Source: Shewanella mangrovi
Lineage (GTDB): Bacteria; Pseudomonadota; Gammaproteobacteria; Enterobacterales; Shewanellaceae
Length of the DNA: 64,000 nucleotides
NCBI RefSeq assembly: GCF_000753795.1
Contig: NZ_JPEO01000008.1
Location: 58,567 to 122,566 of the forward strand
Direction: 5' to 3'
The notes under the pieces are model-generated. The model saw only the letters and a list, made by a program, of their open reading frames with translations. It did not search any database and was not told the origin of the DNA. Each line of letters starts with the position of its first letter. The stretch's first letter is position 1. Position numbers and translations under genes: made by a program. Shown here piece by piece: positions 10,375 to 20,637 of this stretch.

Positions 10375-11226
10375 TTAAGCCTTTTTAGAAGCTGCGATTT
10401 GAGCAGCTACTTCAGAAGCGAAGTCTTCTTCTTTTCTCTCAATACCTTCACCCACTTCTAAGCGGATAAAGTTAGTCACTGAAGCGCCTTTCTCTTTCAG
10501 GAATTCGCCAACAGTCTTCTTAGGTTCCATGATGAATGGCTGACCGGTCAGAGAAACTTCACCGGTGAACTTCTTCATACGGCCTTCAACCATCTTCTCA
10601 GCGATTTCTTTTGGCTTGCCTTCGTTCATGGCGATTTCAACCTGAACTTCACGTTCTTTAGCCACAACTTCAGCAGGTACGTCTGATGGGTTAATGAACT
10701 CAGGCTTAGAAGCCGCAACGTGCATTGCAAGATGCTTCAGAGTTTCTTCGTCAGCGTCACCAGCAACCACGACACCGATACGGTCGCCGTGGCGATAAGA
10801 TGCAACGTTTTCACCGTCCATGTACTCAACACGACGTACGTTGATGTTTTCACCGATCTTAGCAACCAGTGCAACACGCGCTTCTTCAAACTGTGCTTTC
10901 AGGTCTTCAACGGTCACTTTACCAGCAGCAGCCACTTCCAGAACTTCGTTAGCGAAGGCCAGGAAGTTACCATCTTTAGCTACGAAGTCAGTTTGGCAGT
11001 TAACTTCCAGCAGAGCGGTGAAACCAGCACCTTGCTTGATCAGGATGGTACCTTCAGCAGCGATGTTACCGGCTTTCTTGGCAGCTTTGGCAGCACCGCT
11101 CTTACGCATGTTTTCAATTGCCAGCTCGATGTCGCCGTCAGTTTCGGTCAACGCTTTTTTGCAATCCATCATGCCTGCGCCGGTACGGTCGCGCAGTTCT
11201 TTAACTTGGGCAGCAGTAATTGCCAT
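10375..11226 (-). CDS. tsf: translation elongation factor Ts
   Basis: EF-Ts exchanges GDP for GTP on EF-Tu. [18 protein letters not shown] is the canonical N terminus, with the signature [11 protein letters not shown] at about residues 17-27. [13 protein letters not shown] marks the core domain. The ATG at 11226 gives 283 residues, exactly the E. coli length, and has GAGG 8-9 nt upstream. An in-frame extension to 11313 would translate through the terminator hairpin and is rejected. It is second in the rpsB-tsf pair. Confidence 0.98.
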   Translation of the reverse strand: MAITAAQVKELRDRTGAGMMDCKKALTETDGDIELAIENMRKSGAAKAAKKAGNIAAEGTILIKQGAGFTALLEVNCQTDFVAKDGNFLAFANEVLEVAAAGKVTVEDLKAQFEEARVALVAKIGENINVRRVEYMDGENVASYRHGDRIGVVVAGDADEETLKHLAMHVAASKPEFINPSDVPAEVVAKEREVQVEIAMNEGKPKEIAEKMVEGRMKKFTGEVSLTGQPFIMEPKKTVGEFLKEKGASVTNFIRLEVGEGIERKEEDFASEVAAQIAASKKA

Positions 11227-11272
11227 TGTTAAATCCTCAATTGATAATTCGAAAAAGTTACCATGAATACTT

Positions 11273-11302
11273 ATAAAACAGGGGCCAGTAGCGGCCCCTG
11301 TT
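11273..11302 (-). terminator. rpsB-tsf intergenic terminator/attenuator
   Basis: A 10-bp perfect stem AACAGGGGCC/GGCCCCTGTT with a 6-nt loop is followed on the minus strand by a short UUUUAUAA tract. A terminator between rpsB and tsf is known in E. coli and makes S2 mRNA more abundant than EF-Ts mRNA; the position here is the same. Confidence 0.8.
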
Positions 11303-11349
11303 AACCAAAGCATTTTGGTTAATAAGGGAGACGTATTACATCAACCTTA

Positions 11350-12075
11350 TTATTCAGCTTCGATGAAAGCTTCTTCAGCTTGAACAGCCAAGTCCTGACC
11401 ACGGCCAGAGTTAACTGCTGCAGCAACAGTGTCAGCATACAGGCGGATAGCGCGCATTGCGTCGTCGTTACCTGGGATAACATAATCAACACCAGCTGGA
11501 GTTGCGTTAGTATCCACAACAGCTACAACTGGGATACCCAGGTTGTTAGCTTCTTTAATCGCGATGTGTTCATGGTCAGCACCGATAACGAAGATCGCAT
11601 CTGGCAAACCGCCCATGTTTTTGATACCGCCCAAAGATTTTTCAAGCTTTTCCAATTCGCGGCTGCGCATCAGAGCTTCTTTCTTGGTCAGTTTGTCAAA
11701 AGTACCGTCTACAGATTGAGTTTCCAGATCTTTCAGACGCTTGATTGACTGACGAACGGTTTTCCAGTTAGTCAGCATACCGCCTAACCAGCGCTTATCA
11801 ACGTAGAACTGTTCACAAGAAATTGCAGCTTCTTTAACAGCTTCGCTTGCTGCACGCTTGGTGCCTACAAACAGAATTTTGCCTTTTTTAGAAGCAGTGT
11901 TGCTCAAGAAAGCCAAAGCTTCGTTGAACATTGGCACAGTGTGCTCCAGGTTGATGATGTGTACACCGTTGCGAGCGCCGAAGATGAAAGGTTTCATCTT
12001 AGGGTTCCAGTAACGGGTTTGGTGACCGAAGTGTACACCGGCCTGCAGCATATCGCGCATAGAAACTGTAGTCAT
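11350..12075 (-). CDS. rpsB: 30S ribosomal protein S2
   Basis: S2 binds late to the 30S subunit and helps recruit S1. [19 protein letters not shown], the block [15 protein letters not shown] and [18 protein letters not shown] are diagnostic. The ATG at 12075 gives 241 residues, equal to E. coli, with an AAGG site 8 nt upstream; a TTG two codons earlier is not needed. The long upstream leader (12085-12175) resembles the S2-binding autoregulatory leader of gammaproteobacteria. Confidence 0.98.
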   Translation of the reverse strand: MTTVSMRDMLQAGVHFGHQTRYWNPKMKPFIFGARNGVHIINLEHTVPMFNEALAFLSNTASKKGKILFVGTKRAASEAVKEAAISCEQFYVDKRWLGGMLTNWKTVRQSIKRLKDLETQSVDGTFDKLTKKEALMRSRELEKLEKSLGGIKNMGGLPDAIFVIGADHEHIAIKEANNLGIPVVAVVDTNATPAGVDYVIPGNDDAMRAIRLYADTVAAAVNSGRGQDLAVQAEEAFIEAE

Positions 12076-12084
12076 TTTCAATAC

Positions 12085-12175
12085 CTTAAAGTAAAGGGGT
12101 TATACCTCCACGTATCCCATGAATCCGACCTAAAAAGGCACCCCGGAACATGTGTCGACACGTGTGTGATTTCGT
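12085..12175 (-). promoter_or_regulatory. S2-type autoregulatory mRNA leader of rpsB
   Basis: Read on the minus strand, the leader contains CACACGTGTCGACACATG, a hairpin-forming near-palindrome. Then come GGGGTGCC, GGTCGGATTC and finally GGAGGTATAACCCC just before the gene. These blocks agree, from memory, with the E. coli rpsB leader to which S2 binds to repress rpsB-tsf translation. The fit is to conserved segments; the structure was not folded. The rest of the gap up to 12432 holds the divergent promoters of rpsB and map. Confidence 0.75.
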
Positions 12176-12192
12176 ATTTAATTCATTTGCCA

Positions 12193-12198
12193 TATAAT
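12193..12198 (+). promoter_or_regulatory. candidate -10 box for map transcription
   Basis: A perfect TATAAT lies in the rpsB-map divergent gap, inside a small palindrome CCATATAATGG. The hexamer 17 nt upstream (TTTCGT) is a poor -35. If used, it leaves a leader of about 230 nt before map. The same palindrome gives a TATA-like box on the minus strand for rpsB. Confidence 0.35.
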
Positions 12199-12432
12199 GG
12201 CCGCCATCTTTCACTCAGTTTAGGCTCAGCTTGAGGAAACTTCCGCTGCTTGAGACACTAAATTCCGAGTCAAATCTAACGGCGCGCTTTATACCATAAT
12301 TAGCCCTAAAAGACAAACCTAAAACTGGTTTACTTTCGCCGCAGGTTTTGCCTTCGGATTTCGAACATGTGAATTTAACTTACTATTATTCAAGACAAAA
12401 TTCCGTCAAACACTGACGAATCGAGAGTTATT

Positions 12433-13233
12433 ATGAGTATCACAATTAAAACTGCTGAAGAAATTGAAAAAATGCGCGCGGCGGGCAAACTCGCCGCCGA
12501 CGTACTAGAAATGATCGCCCCCTTCGTAAAACCCGGTGTCACCACCAACGAGCTCGACGAGCGCTGCGCTAAATTTACCGAAGCTGCGGGCGCGATCTCT
12601 GCGCCGCTGGATTACCATGGTTTCCCGAAATCTATCTGTACTTCAATCAATGAAGTGGTTTGCCACGGCATTCCCTGTGACCGTCAACTCAAAGAAGGTG
12701 ACATCATCAATATGGATATCACCGTAATTAAAGATGGCTATCACGGTGATACTTCAGCCATGTTTTTAGTCGGCGATGTCACACCAAAAGACAAGCGCCT
12801 ATGCCGTATCGCCCAAGAGAGTCTGTACGCGGCGATTCGAAAAGTACGCCCGGGCATGCAACTGGGTGAAATTGGTACCACCATCGAGAAGTTCGTTAAA
12901 AACAGCAAAAGCGGCGTAGATAAATTCTCTATCGTGCGTGACTATTGCGGTCATGGCATTGGTGCAGGTTTCCACGAAGAGCCACAAGTAGTTCACTATC
13001 GCAATAATGATCGCACCATTTTGCGCCCAGGCATGTGCTTTACTATTGAACCCATGATTAACGCAGGTCGTTACCAAACTGTATTGAATCAAGAAGATGG
13101 CTGGACTGTATCTACCGCCGATGGTAAAAAATCAGCGCAGTGGGAACACACATTGCTTATCACCGACACAGGTGTTGAAGTACTGACACTACGTAGTGAC
13201 GAAGATTTCCCACGCATCATCAACCACAACTGA
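12433..13233 (+). CDS. map: type I methionine aminopeptidase
   Basis: Map removes the initiator methionine from nascent proteins. The 266-residue pita-bread-fold protein shows the five metal ligands in their usual blocks: INMDITVIKDGYHGDTSAMF (two Asp), CGHGIG (His), FTIEPM (Glu) and QWEHTLLIT (Glu). It is divergent from rpsB, as in many gammaproteobacteria, and 22 nt upstream of glnD, so the two are probably co-transcribed. Confidence 0.97.
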   Translation: MSITIKTAEEIEKMRAAGKLAADVLEMIAPFVKPGVTTNELDERCAKFTEAAGAISAPLDYHGFPKSICTSINEVVCHGIPCDRQLKEGDIINMDITVIKDGYHGDTSAMFLVGDVTPKDKRLCRIAQESLYAAIRKVRPGMQLGEIGTTIEKFVKNSKSGVDKFSIVRDYCGHGIGAGFHEEPQVVHYRNNDRTILRPGMCFTIEPMINAGRYQTVLNQEDGWTVSTADGKKSAQWEHTLLITDTGVEVLTLRSDEDFPRIINHN

Positions 13234-13255
13234 TGTCAGCTATTGAAGGATCATA

Positions 13256-15826
13256 ATGAGTAACGCACAAGCGGTTAAAGCCTCACTCAACGAGCATTTA
13301 CAGTCCCTGAGCCAACGATTTGTCGCCAGAGAAAAGATTAGCGAATTAGTGAAGGAGCGAACCCGCTTTGTCGATGAGTTACTCATTGAACATTGGCATC
13401 AGGCCGGATTGGTGCATGATGCCATCGCGTTAATCGCCGTGGGTGGCTATGGCCGGGGCGAACTCCTGCCCCATTCCGATATCGACTTGTTGTTTTTGGT
13501 TCCTCCCGTATTAACGGCGGATGAGGAAGCTAAACTTACCCAGTTTATCGCATTTCTATGGGATACCGGTCTGGAAATTGGGCACAGTGTCAGAACATTA
13601 GAGCAGACGCTGGAACATGGTCGCGATGACATTACTATCGCCACCAACTTACTTGAAGCACGGCTACTCGCGGGCCCAGAATCGGCCTTTGACGTGCTCT
13701 ATGACAAAATCCGCGAGCATGATTTTTGGCCATCAAGCTTATTTTTTCAGGCCAAACGTGATGAGCAGCGGCAGCGTCACGCCAAAGCTAACGCCTTTGA
13801 TTTAGAACCTAATATCAAGACCTGTCCCGGCGGACTGCGAGACATTCAAACCGTCGCTTGGGTGGCCATCCGTCATTTTAATGCTGCGAACCTTACTGAA
13901 CTGGTGGCCCATGACTTCCTCGAACCGCTGGAACTTGACGAGTTATTAGAAAGCCAAAGCTTTCTTTGGGAACTCAGATTTGCGCTGCACATGATTGCTG
14001 GCCGTGATGAGAACCGCTTGTTGTTTGATCTACAACGACAAGTGGCGGAGATGATGGGCTACAAAGATGCCACTCAGCTTGCCGTTGAGCAAATGATGAA
14101 ACGCTATTACCGCACGGTAAGACGCATCATGGAGCTCAATGAGATGTTGTTACAGCTGTTTAAACGCGCCACCTTGGGCGACACTCATGCGTTAGAAATT
14201 CAGCCTATCGATGAGCTTTATCAGCGCCGTGGGCGCTTCTTAGAAGCGTTAAGCCCCGATATTTTCAAAAAGCCCAAAGAGATTATTCGGCTGTTCTTGT
14301 ACGCGGCACGCAACTCTAATATTCAGGGCATTTACGCACCGACACTACGTGCGCTACGCAATGCCCGCCGTCAGTTAGTACAACCGCTGATGGAGCGCGC
14401 CGATTGTCGTAAGGTGTTGATGGAAATACTTAAACACCCTCGTGGTATTTTCGCCTTTTCCTTGATGCACAAACACGGCATTTTATCCGCCTATCTGCCC
14501 GCATGGCGTGCAATTGAAGGCCAGATGCAGTTTGATTTATTCCACGCCTACACAGTGGATGAGCATACCCATCGCCTACTGCTCAATATCGATAAGTTTT
14601 CTCAGCAAGAGCAACGAGATGAATTTCCGTTAGGTGCGATACTGATCAACCAACTCCCCAAAAAAGGCTTATTAGTATTAGCGGCAATTTTTCATGATAT
14701 CGGCAAAGGTCGCGGTGGCGACCACAGCAAACTTGGCGCCGTTGATGCGCTAGAATTTTGCCAACTGCATGGTTTAAATAGCCATGATGGCCGTCTCGTC
14801 AGTTGGCTGGTTGAAAACCACCTCACCATGTCGATTACCGCGCAGCGGCGCGATATTTCCGATCCTGATGTCGTCGCAGACTTTGCCGATAAAGTACGCG
14901 ATGCCTCTCACCTCAGCTATCTTTATTGCCTAACTGTCGCCGATATCTGCGCCACCAACGAACATACATGGAACAGTTGGAAAGGCTCATTACTGAGAGA
15001 TCTTTATTACTCTGCCCAACGGGTGTTGGCGCGGGGTAAGGAAAAGCCAGTGGATATTCGTGGCCGCGTGCGCGAACACCAGGCGAAGGCAAAAAAAGAC
15101 TTGTTACGTCGGGGTATAAAAGAGAAAAACCTCGACGAATTGTGGCACCGTCTGCGCGCTGATTATTTTTTACGCTATCAGCCGACCCAAATTGCCTGGC
15201 ACGCAGAAGCGATTATTAAACATCGCGAAGATACGCCGTTGGTGCTGATTTCTAAACATATGACCCGTGGCGGCACCGAACTTTTCATTTACTGCAAAGA
15301 CAGACCAAAATTATTTGCTACCGTGATGGCCGTACTGGACAACAAAAATATAAATGTTCACGATGCCGGCATCATGATGACTAAAGACAACTACGCATTC
15401 GACAGTTTTGTCATTCTTGAGCAAGACGGTAAACCTGTCTCACAGTTGTCACGTATTCAAAGTATTCGCAAAGCGTTAGAAAAAGCCTTAGCAGACGTGC
15501 CTAAAATGCCAAAATTCCGTAAAATGGCGCGCATTATGAAGCCATTTAGTGTGCCGACGCAGGTAAGCTTCATTCCGAGCAAGCGCCAACGCGCAACCAT
15601 GATGGAATTAATAGCGCTCGATGCGCCAGGCTTGTTGGCTAAAGTCGGCGAAACCTTCTATCGCTGTGGCTTTACACTGCAATCAGCCAAAATCACCACC
15701 ATTGGTGAACGGGCGGAAGACTTTTTCATCTTACAAACAGAGGAAGGCAAAGCTCTGGACGAACTCCAGCAGCAACAATTGCAGGAAGCATTAGTAACAA
15801 CTTTATCCAATCAACCCACTCAATAA
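13256..15826 (+). CDS. glnD: bifunctional uridylyltransferase/uridylyl-removing enzyme GlnD
   Basis: GlnD senses glutamine and adds or removes UMP on PII protein, setting nitrogen metabolism. The N-terminal nucleotidyltransferase motif [19 protein letters not shown] is at about residues 62-81. The HD hydrolase domain shows [14 protein letters not shown] at about 478-491. Two ACT domains follow (about 660-760 and 775-850), the second with [14 protein letters not shown]. At 856 residues it is close to the E. coli 890. It lies between map and dapD, 19 nt before the latter. Confidence 0.97.
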   Translation: MSNAQAVKASLNEHLQSLSQRFVAREKISELVKERTRFVDELLIEHWHQAGLVHDAIALIAVGGYGRGELLPHSDIDLLFLVPPVLTADEEAKLTQFIAFLWDTGLEIGHSVRTLEQTLEHGRDDITIATNLLEARLLAGPESAFDVLYDKIREHDFWPSSLFFQAKRDEQRQRHAKANAFDLEPNIKTCPGGLRDIQTVAWVAIRHFNAANLTELVAHDFLEPLELDELLESQSFLWELRFALHMIAGRDENRLLFDLQRQVAEMMGYKDATQLAVEQMMKRYYRTVRRIMELNEMLLQLFKRATLGDTHALEIQPIDELYQRRGRFLEALSPDIFKKPKEIIRLFLYAARNSNIQGIYAPTLRALRNARRQLVQPLMERADCRKVLMEILKHPRGIFAFSLMHKHGILSAYLPAWRAIEGQMQFDLFHAYTVDEHTHRLLLNIDKFSQQEQRDEFPLGAILINQLPKKGLLVLAAIFHDIGKGRGGDHSKLGAVDALEFCQLHGLNSHDGRLVSWLVENHLTMSITAQRRDISDPDVVADFADKVRDASHLSYLYCLTVADICATNEHTWNSWKGSLLRDLYYSAQRVLARGKEKPVDIRGRVREHQAKAKKDLLRRGIKEKNLDELWHRLRADYFLRYQPTQIAWHAEAIIKHREDTPLVLISKHMTRGGTELFIYCKDRPKLFATVMAVLDNKNINVHDAGIMMTKDNYAFDSFVILEQDGKPVSQLSRIQSIRKALEKALADVPKMPKFRKMARIMKPFSVPTQVSFIPSKRQRATMMELIALDAPGLLAKVGETFYRCGFTLQSAKITTIGERAEDFFILQTEEGKALDELQQQQLQEALVTTLSNQPTQ

Positions 15827-15845
15827 AGATTTTAGGGAGAACACA

Positions 15846-16670
15846 ATGGAGGCTTTACGCCAACGTATTGAGGCGGCTTTTGAAGCCCGCGCGACAATCA
15901 GCCCTGCGACTGTAGACGCAACACTGAAAGCTGATGTCGAAAAAGTCATTGATATGCTGGATCGTGGCGAAGTGCGCGTTGCCGAAAAGATCGATGGGGA
16001 ATGGCATGTTAATCAATGGCTGAAGAAGGCGGTATTGCTTTCATTCCGTATTTTCGACAACGCCGTTGTGGAAGGTGCAGAAACCAAGTACTTCGATAAA
16101 GTACCAATGAAGTTTGCTGATTACGATGACGCACGTTTCCGTGAAGAATCTATTCGCGTGGTACCACCAGCAGCAGCACGTAAAGGCTCATTTATCGCCA
16201 AAAACACCGTGCTGATGCCATCATACGTTAACCTAGGCGCCTACGTTGATGAAGGCACTATGGTTGACACTTGGGCAACCGTTGGTTCATGTGCGCAAAT
16301 TGGTAAAAATGTGCACTTGTCTGGTGGTGTTGGTATCGGTGGTGTTTTAGAACCACTGCAAGCTGGCCCAACCATCATTGAAGATAACTGCTTTATCGGC
16401 GCCCGCTCTGAAATCGTAGAAGGCGTTATCGTTGAAGAAGGTTCAGTGATCTCAATGGGCGTATATATTGGTCAAAGCACCAAAATTTACGACCGCGAAA
16501 CTGGCGAAGTTCACTATGGTCGCGTACCAGCTGGTTCAGTCGTCGTCTCAGGTAACCTGCCGTCTAAATGCGGTAAGTACAGCTTGTACGCTGCGATTAT
16601 CGTGAAGAAAGTTGACGCTAAGACTCGTGGTAAAGTCGGCATCAACGAACTGCTGCGCATCGTGGACTAA
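15846..16670 (+). CDS. dapD: 2,3,4,5-tetrahydropyridine-2,6-dicarboxylate N-succinyltransferase
   Basis: DapD succinylates tetrahydrodipicolinate in the lysine and diaminopimelate pathway. The 274-residue protein equals E. coli DapD in length. Residues 1-100 form the helical domain, followed by left-handed beta-helix turns with [18 protein letters not shown] and [15 protein letters not shown], then [18 protein letters not shown] ribosome site lies 5-8 nt before the ATG. It ends in a strong terminator shared with recN. Confidence 0.98.
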   Translation: MEALRQRIEAAFEARATISPATVDATLKADVEKVIDMLDRGEVRVAEKIDGEWHVNQWLKKAVLLSFRIFDNAVVEGAETKYFDKVPMKFADYDDARFREESIRVVPPAAARKGSFIAKNTVLMPSYVNLGAYVDEGTMVDTWATVGSCAQIGKNVHLSGGVGIGGVLEPLQAGPTIIEDNCFIGARSEIVEGVIVEEGSVISMGVYIGQSTKIYDRETGEVHYGRVPAGSVVVSGNLPSKCGKYSLYAAIIVKKVDAKTRGKVGINELLRIVD

Positions 16671-16696
16671 TCGTTGATTAGCCCCGCATAAACACT

Positions 16697-16730
16697 AAAA
16701 AAGCCAGTCTGCAATCAGATTGGCTTTTTT
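16697..16730. terminator. bidirectional terminator between dapD and recN
   Basis: The stem AAGCCAGTCTG / CAGATTGGCTT (one mismatch) is flanked by an A run on the left and a T6 run on the right. It can therefore end dapD transcripts rightward and recN transcripts leftward. Confidence 0.9.
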
Positions 16731-16750
16731 GTATCACAAACCGCTAAACA

Positions 16751-18412
16751 CTATTCCGCTAGCAACTCCCGGGCGTTAGCAAGCGTGTTACTGGTAATCG
16801 TATCACCACCGAGTAGCCGCGCTAACTCTTCAATACGTTGTTCACGACTTAGCGGCACCATTGAGGTTTCGGTCATACCAGCTTTACTTTGTTTAGCAAC
16901 AAACATCTGCTGATGTCCACTGCCCGCCACCTGTGGTAAATGGGTAACACAAATGACTTGGGTAGAGCTTCCAAGCTGACGCAACATACGGCCAACCACC
17001 GCCGCTGTCGGCCCCGAAATCCCCACATCAACCTCATCGAAAATCAGCGTTGGCGTCGCCACTTTTTGCGAAGTGATGACTTGAATGCCTAAGCCAATAC
17101 GCGATAACTCACCTCCGGACGCCACTTTCGACAAGCTGTCTAACGGCAGCCCAGGGTTAGTGCTGACTTTAAAATCAAGCGCATCACTGCCGTGTGATGA
17201 CACCACCTCAGCGTCAAAATTCACCTCAATCGTAAATTTTGCTTTAGGCATGTTGAGTTCACGTATTGACTCTGTCACCAACTTATCGAGCGCTTTAGCG
17301 TGTCGCTGTCTGCTACTACTAAGCTTTTGTGCAGCTTGTTGATATTGCGCCAGATATAACCCGACTTCCGCTTGCAACTGCTCCAGTAACTCATCATTAG
17401 AATCTAATGATGTCAGCTCAACTACCAATGACTGGTGATGTTGGTAAAGCTCTTCAGGTGCCACATGATGTTTACGGCTGAGTTGCATAGCTTTCGACAA
17501 CCGGCTTTCTAACTCTGCAAAATACTCTGGGTCCATCTCCAGATTGTCAGCATAATGTTGCAGTTCACTGCGGCTTTCTTGCACTTGGATCAAGGCTTCA
17601 TTAAGCATGTTGTTAACGGAACCGAGCGTGTCATCATAGCTGACAAGTTCTTCAGTAATGCCCAAGACTTTATTTAGCATTGACTCAAGATTGGCATCAT
17701 CATCGTCGCTCAGTAACATCAAACTCGCCTGTAAATTTTCGGCTAAAGCAGTGCTATTGGCTAAGCGTTTATGCTCATTTTCAAGCTCACTATACTCGTG
17801 TTCCCCCAGCGCAAAGTCATTTAGCTCTTCCACTTGATAGCTAAGCAACTGGCGTCTGGCATGACGCTCTTGTGCAGACTGCGCTAACTCAGCCAATTGC
17901 TGCTGTGCATGGCGTAAGTTGTGATATGACTTGGCTGCTGCTTCGATTAACAGGTTATGCCCGGCATAACTATCTAGTAACTGCAACTGCTGATCACTGC
18001 GTAACAGGGCGTGATGTGCATGCTGACCATGAATGCCGATCAACAGCGCTCCAAGCAATTTAAGCTGAGCAACAGGGACAGGATTGCCATTGATATACCC
18101 GCGAGAGCGGCCATCAGCCGTCACTGTGCGCCTTAAAATACATTCATTGTCGAGCTCAAGGTCATTATCTTCTAACCAACGTTTGGCCAACGGCACATCT
18201 GCAAGCGAAAAACGGGCACTTACTTCAGCTTTATCAGCCCCCGGACGCACAGATGCTGTGTCAGCGCGATTCCCCAGACATAAGCCCAGCGCGTCAATCG
18301 CAATGGATTTACCAGCACCCGTTTCACCGGTGATCGTGGTCATACCGGCGCTAAAATCTAACTCTAGAAACCGCACAATGGCATAATTTGTCACGCTAAG
18401 TTGGCAAAGCAT
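16751..18412 (-). CDS. recN: DNA repair protein RecN
   Basis: RecN is an SMC-like ATPase that holds broken DNA during recombinational repair. MLCQLSVTNYAIV is the usual start, Walker A GETGAGKS is at residues 29-36, a long coiled coil occupies about 150-370, and the C-terminal ABC signature and Walker B are seen as VASGGELSRIGLG and TLIFDEVDVGISG. The ATG at 18412 gives 553 residues, the same as E. coli; a longer frame to 18541 would run through the LexA operators. Two LexA boxes precede it. Confidence 0.97.
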   Translation of the reverse strand: MLCQLSVTNYAIVRFLELDFSAGMTTITGETGAGKSIAIDALGLCLGNRADTASVRPGADKAEVSARFSLADVPLAKRWLEDNDLELDNECILRRTVTADGRSRGYINGNPVPVAQLKLLGALLIGIHGQHAHHALLRSDQQLQLLDSYAGHNLLIEAAAKSYHNLRHAQQQLAELAQSAQERHARRQLLSYQVEELNDFALGEHEYSELENEHKRLANSTALAENLQASLMLLSDDDDANLESMLNKVLGITEELVSYDDTLGSVNNMLNEALIQVQESRSELQHYADNLEMDPEYFAELESRLSKAMQLSRKHHVAPEELYQHHQSLVVELTSLDSNDELLEQLQAEVGLYLAQYQQAAQKLSSSRQRHAKALDKLVTESIRELNMPKAKFTIEVNFDAEVVSSHGSDALDFKVSTNPGLPLDSLSKVASGGELSRIGLGIQVITSQKVATPTLIFDEVDVGISGPTAAVVGRMLRQLGSSTQVICVTHLPQVAGSGHQQMFVAKQSKAGMTETSMVPLSREQRIEELARLLGGDTITSNTLANARELLAE

Positions 18413-18426
18413 AATGGCCCCCGAAG

Positions 18427-18446
18427 TACTGTATTGATGAACAGTA
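18427..18446 (-). promoter_or_regulatory. LexA (SOS) box 1 of recN
   Basis: TACTGTATTGATGAACAGTA has a perfect CTGT-N8-ACAG core. It lies 15 nt upstream of the recN start and overlaps the region just downstream of the candidate -10 box. Confidence 0.88.
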
Positions 18447-18448
18447 TA

Positions 18449-18468
18449 TACTGATTTTTTATACAGTA
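18449..18468 (-). promoter_or_regulatory. LexA (SOS) box 2 of recN
   Basis: TACTGATTTTTTATACAGTA matches CTGT-N8-ACAG with one mismatch (CTGA). It overlaps a plausible minus-strand promoter with -35 TTTACT (18465-18470), a 16-nt spacer and -10 TATACT (18443-18448). Tandem LexA boxes are the known arrangement at recN in E. coli. Confidence 0.8.
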
Positions 18469-18589
18469 AATATGCTGTATAAATTTTTCTCAGTGTAAAC
18501 GATGGAAGTTGGAATTTGGTCATCGCCGCAGGGCGATGCATGTATTAACATGTACGCATTAGCCCCCATTTCACTGCTCTAGGAATCTC

Positions 18590-19486
18590 ATGCAGGGTCA
18601 ACAAGCCGCTGAATTTCAGCTTATTTATCTTTTTATTCACTTGGTGAATGCGGGTAGTTTTTCTGCTGCGGCAAAAGAACTGACCATGCCGGTTGCGACA
18701 GTCAGCCGTAAACTGGCCAAGTTGGAAGCGGTGTTAAACCAACAACTGTTGATGCGCAGTACCCGTAAGCTAAGACTGACCGAAGAAGGCTTGGCACTAT
18801 TTCAAAAATATCAGGCACTCATTGCCCAGTTTGATGCGCTCAATGGCGCACCAGAAACCCCCGAAGGAACGTTACGAGTCTCTGCGCCGATCTCCATCGT
18901 GACGGCACTGTTTATCGATGCCTTCAATGAGTTCTGTGACAGCTACCCAGATATTCGTCTGCACGTGGTTCAGAGCAATGAGGAATTCGATCTGATCGAT
19001 GAAGGGATTGATGTGGCAATCGTCGGTGGCACCCAACCGGACTCCTCTTGGATATCTCGCTCTATGGGAGTGTTGGACTACAGCCTAGTGGCATCACCAG
19101 CGTATTTACACAAAGCGCCAGCGTTGGAACACCCTCAGCAGTTGCAGCATCATCAAATCATTAAAGCTTGGCCGTTATATAACTTTTCACTACGTCATCC
19201 TAATGGTGATAGCTTTTACTACGATGCTCCCGCCAAGCTCACGCTTACGGACCTCAATGGCGCGATTATTGCCGCCGAACGTAACGGTGGCATTCTCTAT
19301 GGGCCTGAGTTGTTTGTGCGGCAACAGATTGAAGACGGCAGGTTACAAGTCGTACTGCCAGACTGGCATTGTGAAAAGCGTCGAATATCGCTACTGCAGC
19401 ATCAGCGCAGTCAACAGCCGCTTAAGGTAAAACTCTTCATCGACTTTATGCTATCGAAATCAGCCACCATATTTTCGCAGCGATAG
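18590..19486 (+). CDS. LysR-family transcriptional regulator
   Basis: The 298-residue protein has an N-terminal winged helix-turn-helix (about residues 10-70: FIHLVNAGSFSAAAKEL, then PVATVSRKLAKLEAVL and QLLMRSTRKLRLTEEG). A substrate-binding domain of the type found in the CrgA/DsdC-like branch follows, with LRVSAPISI and LVASPAYL. The target is unknown. LysR genes usually act on a divergent neighbour, but the neighbour here is recN, controlled by LexA, so the regulon is probably elsewhere. It is single, with its own terminator. Confidence 0.9.
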   Translation: MQGQQAAEFQLIYLFIHLVNAGSFSAAAKELTMPVATVSRKLAKLEAVLNQQLLMRSTRKLRLTEEGLALFQKYQALIAQFDALNGAPETPEGTLRVSAPISIVTALFIDAFNEFCDSYPDIRLHVVQSNEEFDLIDEGIDVAIVGGTQPDSSWISRSMGVLDYSLVASPAYLHKAPALEHPQQLQHHQIIKAWPLYNFSLRHPNGDSFYYDAPAKLTLTDLNGAIIAAERNGGILYGPELFVRQQIEDGRLQVVLPDWHCEKRRISLLQHQRSQQPLKVKLFIDFMLSKSATIFSQR

Positions 19487-19505
19487 CCGTCTCCTACTGC
19501 GACAA

Positions 19506-19530
19506 AAGAGCCCCGAATTTCGGGGCTCTT
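19506..19530. terminator. bidirectional terminator between lysR gene and pstS
   Basis: A 10-bp perfect stem AAGAGCCCCG/CGGGGCTCTT with a 5-nt loop, flanked by A-rich and T-rich ends, lies between the two convergent genes. Confidence 0.88.
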
Positions 19531-19544
19531 TATAATGAGTAGCA

Positions 19545-20516
19545 TTACAAACTGATACCTGCTTTAGCGAGGTCTTTATCAATCACACTGCTGGGCAAAG
19601 ACACATAGCCGTCCTTCTCCACCACTGTCTGGCCTTGCTTAGAAAGAATATATTTTAAGAACTCTCTTTGCATCGGCTCCAATGGCTGATTGGGATGCTT
19701 GTTAATATACACATACAGGTAGCGGGACAAAGGGTATTTACCACTGGCAGCATTTTCAGGCGTTGCTTCAATATAGTCATTACCGTTCTTCGCTAAGGCG
19801 ACCGCTTTAACGCCTGCCGTTTTATAGCCTATTCCAGAGTAACCAATCGCATTGAGCGACTGTGACACAGATTGAACCACTGACGCACTTCCCGGTTGCT
19901 CGTTAACACTCGGCTTAAAATCACCTTTGCATAACGCATGCTCTTTAAAGAAACCATAAGTGCCAGAGACTGAATTACGACCATAAAGCTGAATGTCTTT
20001 CACCCCCCAGCCACCGGTCAGTCCAACATCACTCCAGCGTGTTAGTTCCTGAGACCCACATTTATGCGTAGTTGAAAATATGCCGTCAATCTGTTCCATA
20101 TTGAGGCCTTTAATTGGGTTGTCTTTATGAACAAACACCGCTAAGGCATCAATGGCAACACGAATACGAGTTGGCTTGTAACCAAAGTGCTTTTCAAACG
20201 CTTCTTCTTCATTGGGCTTCATCGCGCGGCTCATTGGGCCGAACTGCGAGGTGCCTTCAGTTAATGCCGGAGGGGCAGTTGATGAACCAGCGGCTTGGAT
20301 CTGCACATTCACATTCGGGTAGATGTGTTTAAACTCTTCCGCCCACAAGGTCATCATGTTTGCAAGCGTATCTGAGCCTACCGATGACAGATTACCTGAG
20401 ACACCGCTGGATTTTTGATAGTCAGGCAAAGTCGCATCAACCGCCGCCTGCAGCGTGAACGGCAAGACGCTTGCAGCTATCATCGCCATTGCGCCCACCA
20501 GATAATTCAGTTTCAT
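19545..20516 (-). CDS. pstS: periplasmic phosphate-binding protein PstS
   Basis: PstS captures phosphate for the Pst ABC importer. A signal peptide ([17 protein letters not shown]... TLQAA) precedes a PBP-like fold. Phosphate-binding blocks are [24 protein letters not shown] and [16 protein letters not shown]. The 323-residue length is normal. No pstC, pstA or pstB follows, so the permease genes must lie elsewhere. A Pho box sits upstream and phoR is the preceding gene on the same strand, which fits induction by phosphate starvation. Confidence 0.93.
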   Translation of the reverse strand: MKLNYLVGAMAMIAASVLPFTLQAAVDATLPDYQKSSGVSGNLSSVGSDTLANMMTLWAEEFKHIYPNVNVQIQAAGSSTAPPALTEGTSQFGPMSRAMKPNEEEAFEKHFGYKPTRIRVAIDALAVFVHKDNPIKGLNMEQIDGIFSTTHKCGSQELTRWSDVGLTGGWGVKDIQLYGRNSVSGTYGFFKEHALCKGDFKPSVNEQPGSASVVQSVSQSLNAIGYSGIGYKTAGVKAVALAKNGNDYIEATPENAASGKYPLSRYLYVYINKHPNQPLEPMQREFLKYILSKQGQTVVEKDGYVSLPSSVIDKDLAKAGISL

Positions 20517-20598
20517 GTTATCTCCGTAGTGAAACAGGTTGTACTGATTAAATTCGCGTCAGTATTCAGTGTTAACTTGAATATTTTATTGCACTTTA

Positions 20599-20616
20599 AT
20601 GACATTTAAATGACAG
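20599..20616 (-). promoter_or_regulatory. Pho box upstream of pstS
   Basis: On the minus strand CTGTCATTTAAATGTCAT shows two 7-nt repeats (CTGTCAT, ATGTCAT) with a 4-nt AT spacer, close to the PhoB consensus. An AT-rich TAAAAT-like -10 follows about 10 nt downstream. Confidence 0.85.
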
Positions 20617-20637
20617 CCATTTTGGCCATGTCAGCGA

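Noticed and set aside
11227..11313. N-terminal extension of EF-Ts by 29 residues
   Set aside because: It would translate through the rpsB-tsf terminator hairpin and is absent from the family; the ATG at 11226 has a ribosome site.
18413..18541. N-terminal extension of RecN by 43 residues
   Set aside because: It crosses both LexA boxes and the promoter; the family length is reached from 18412.
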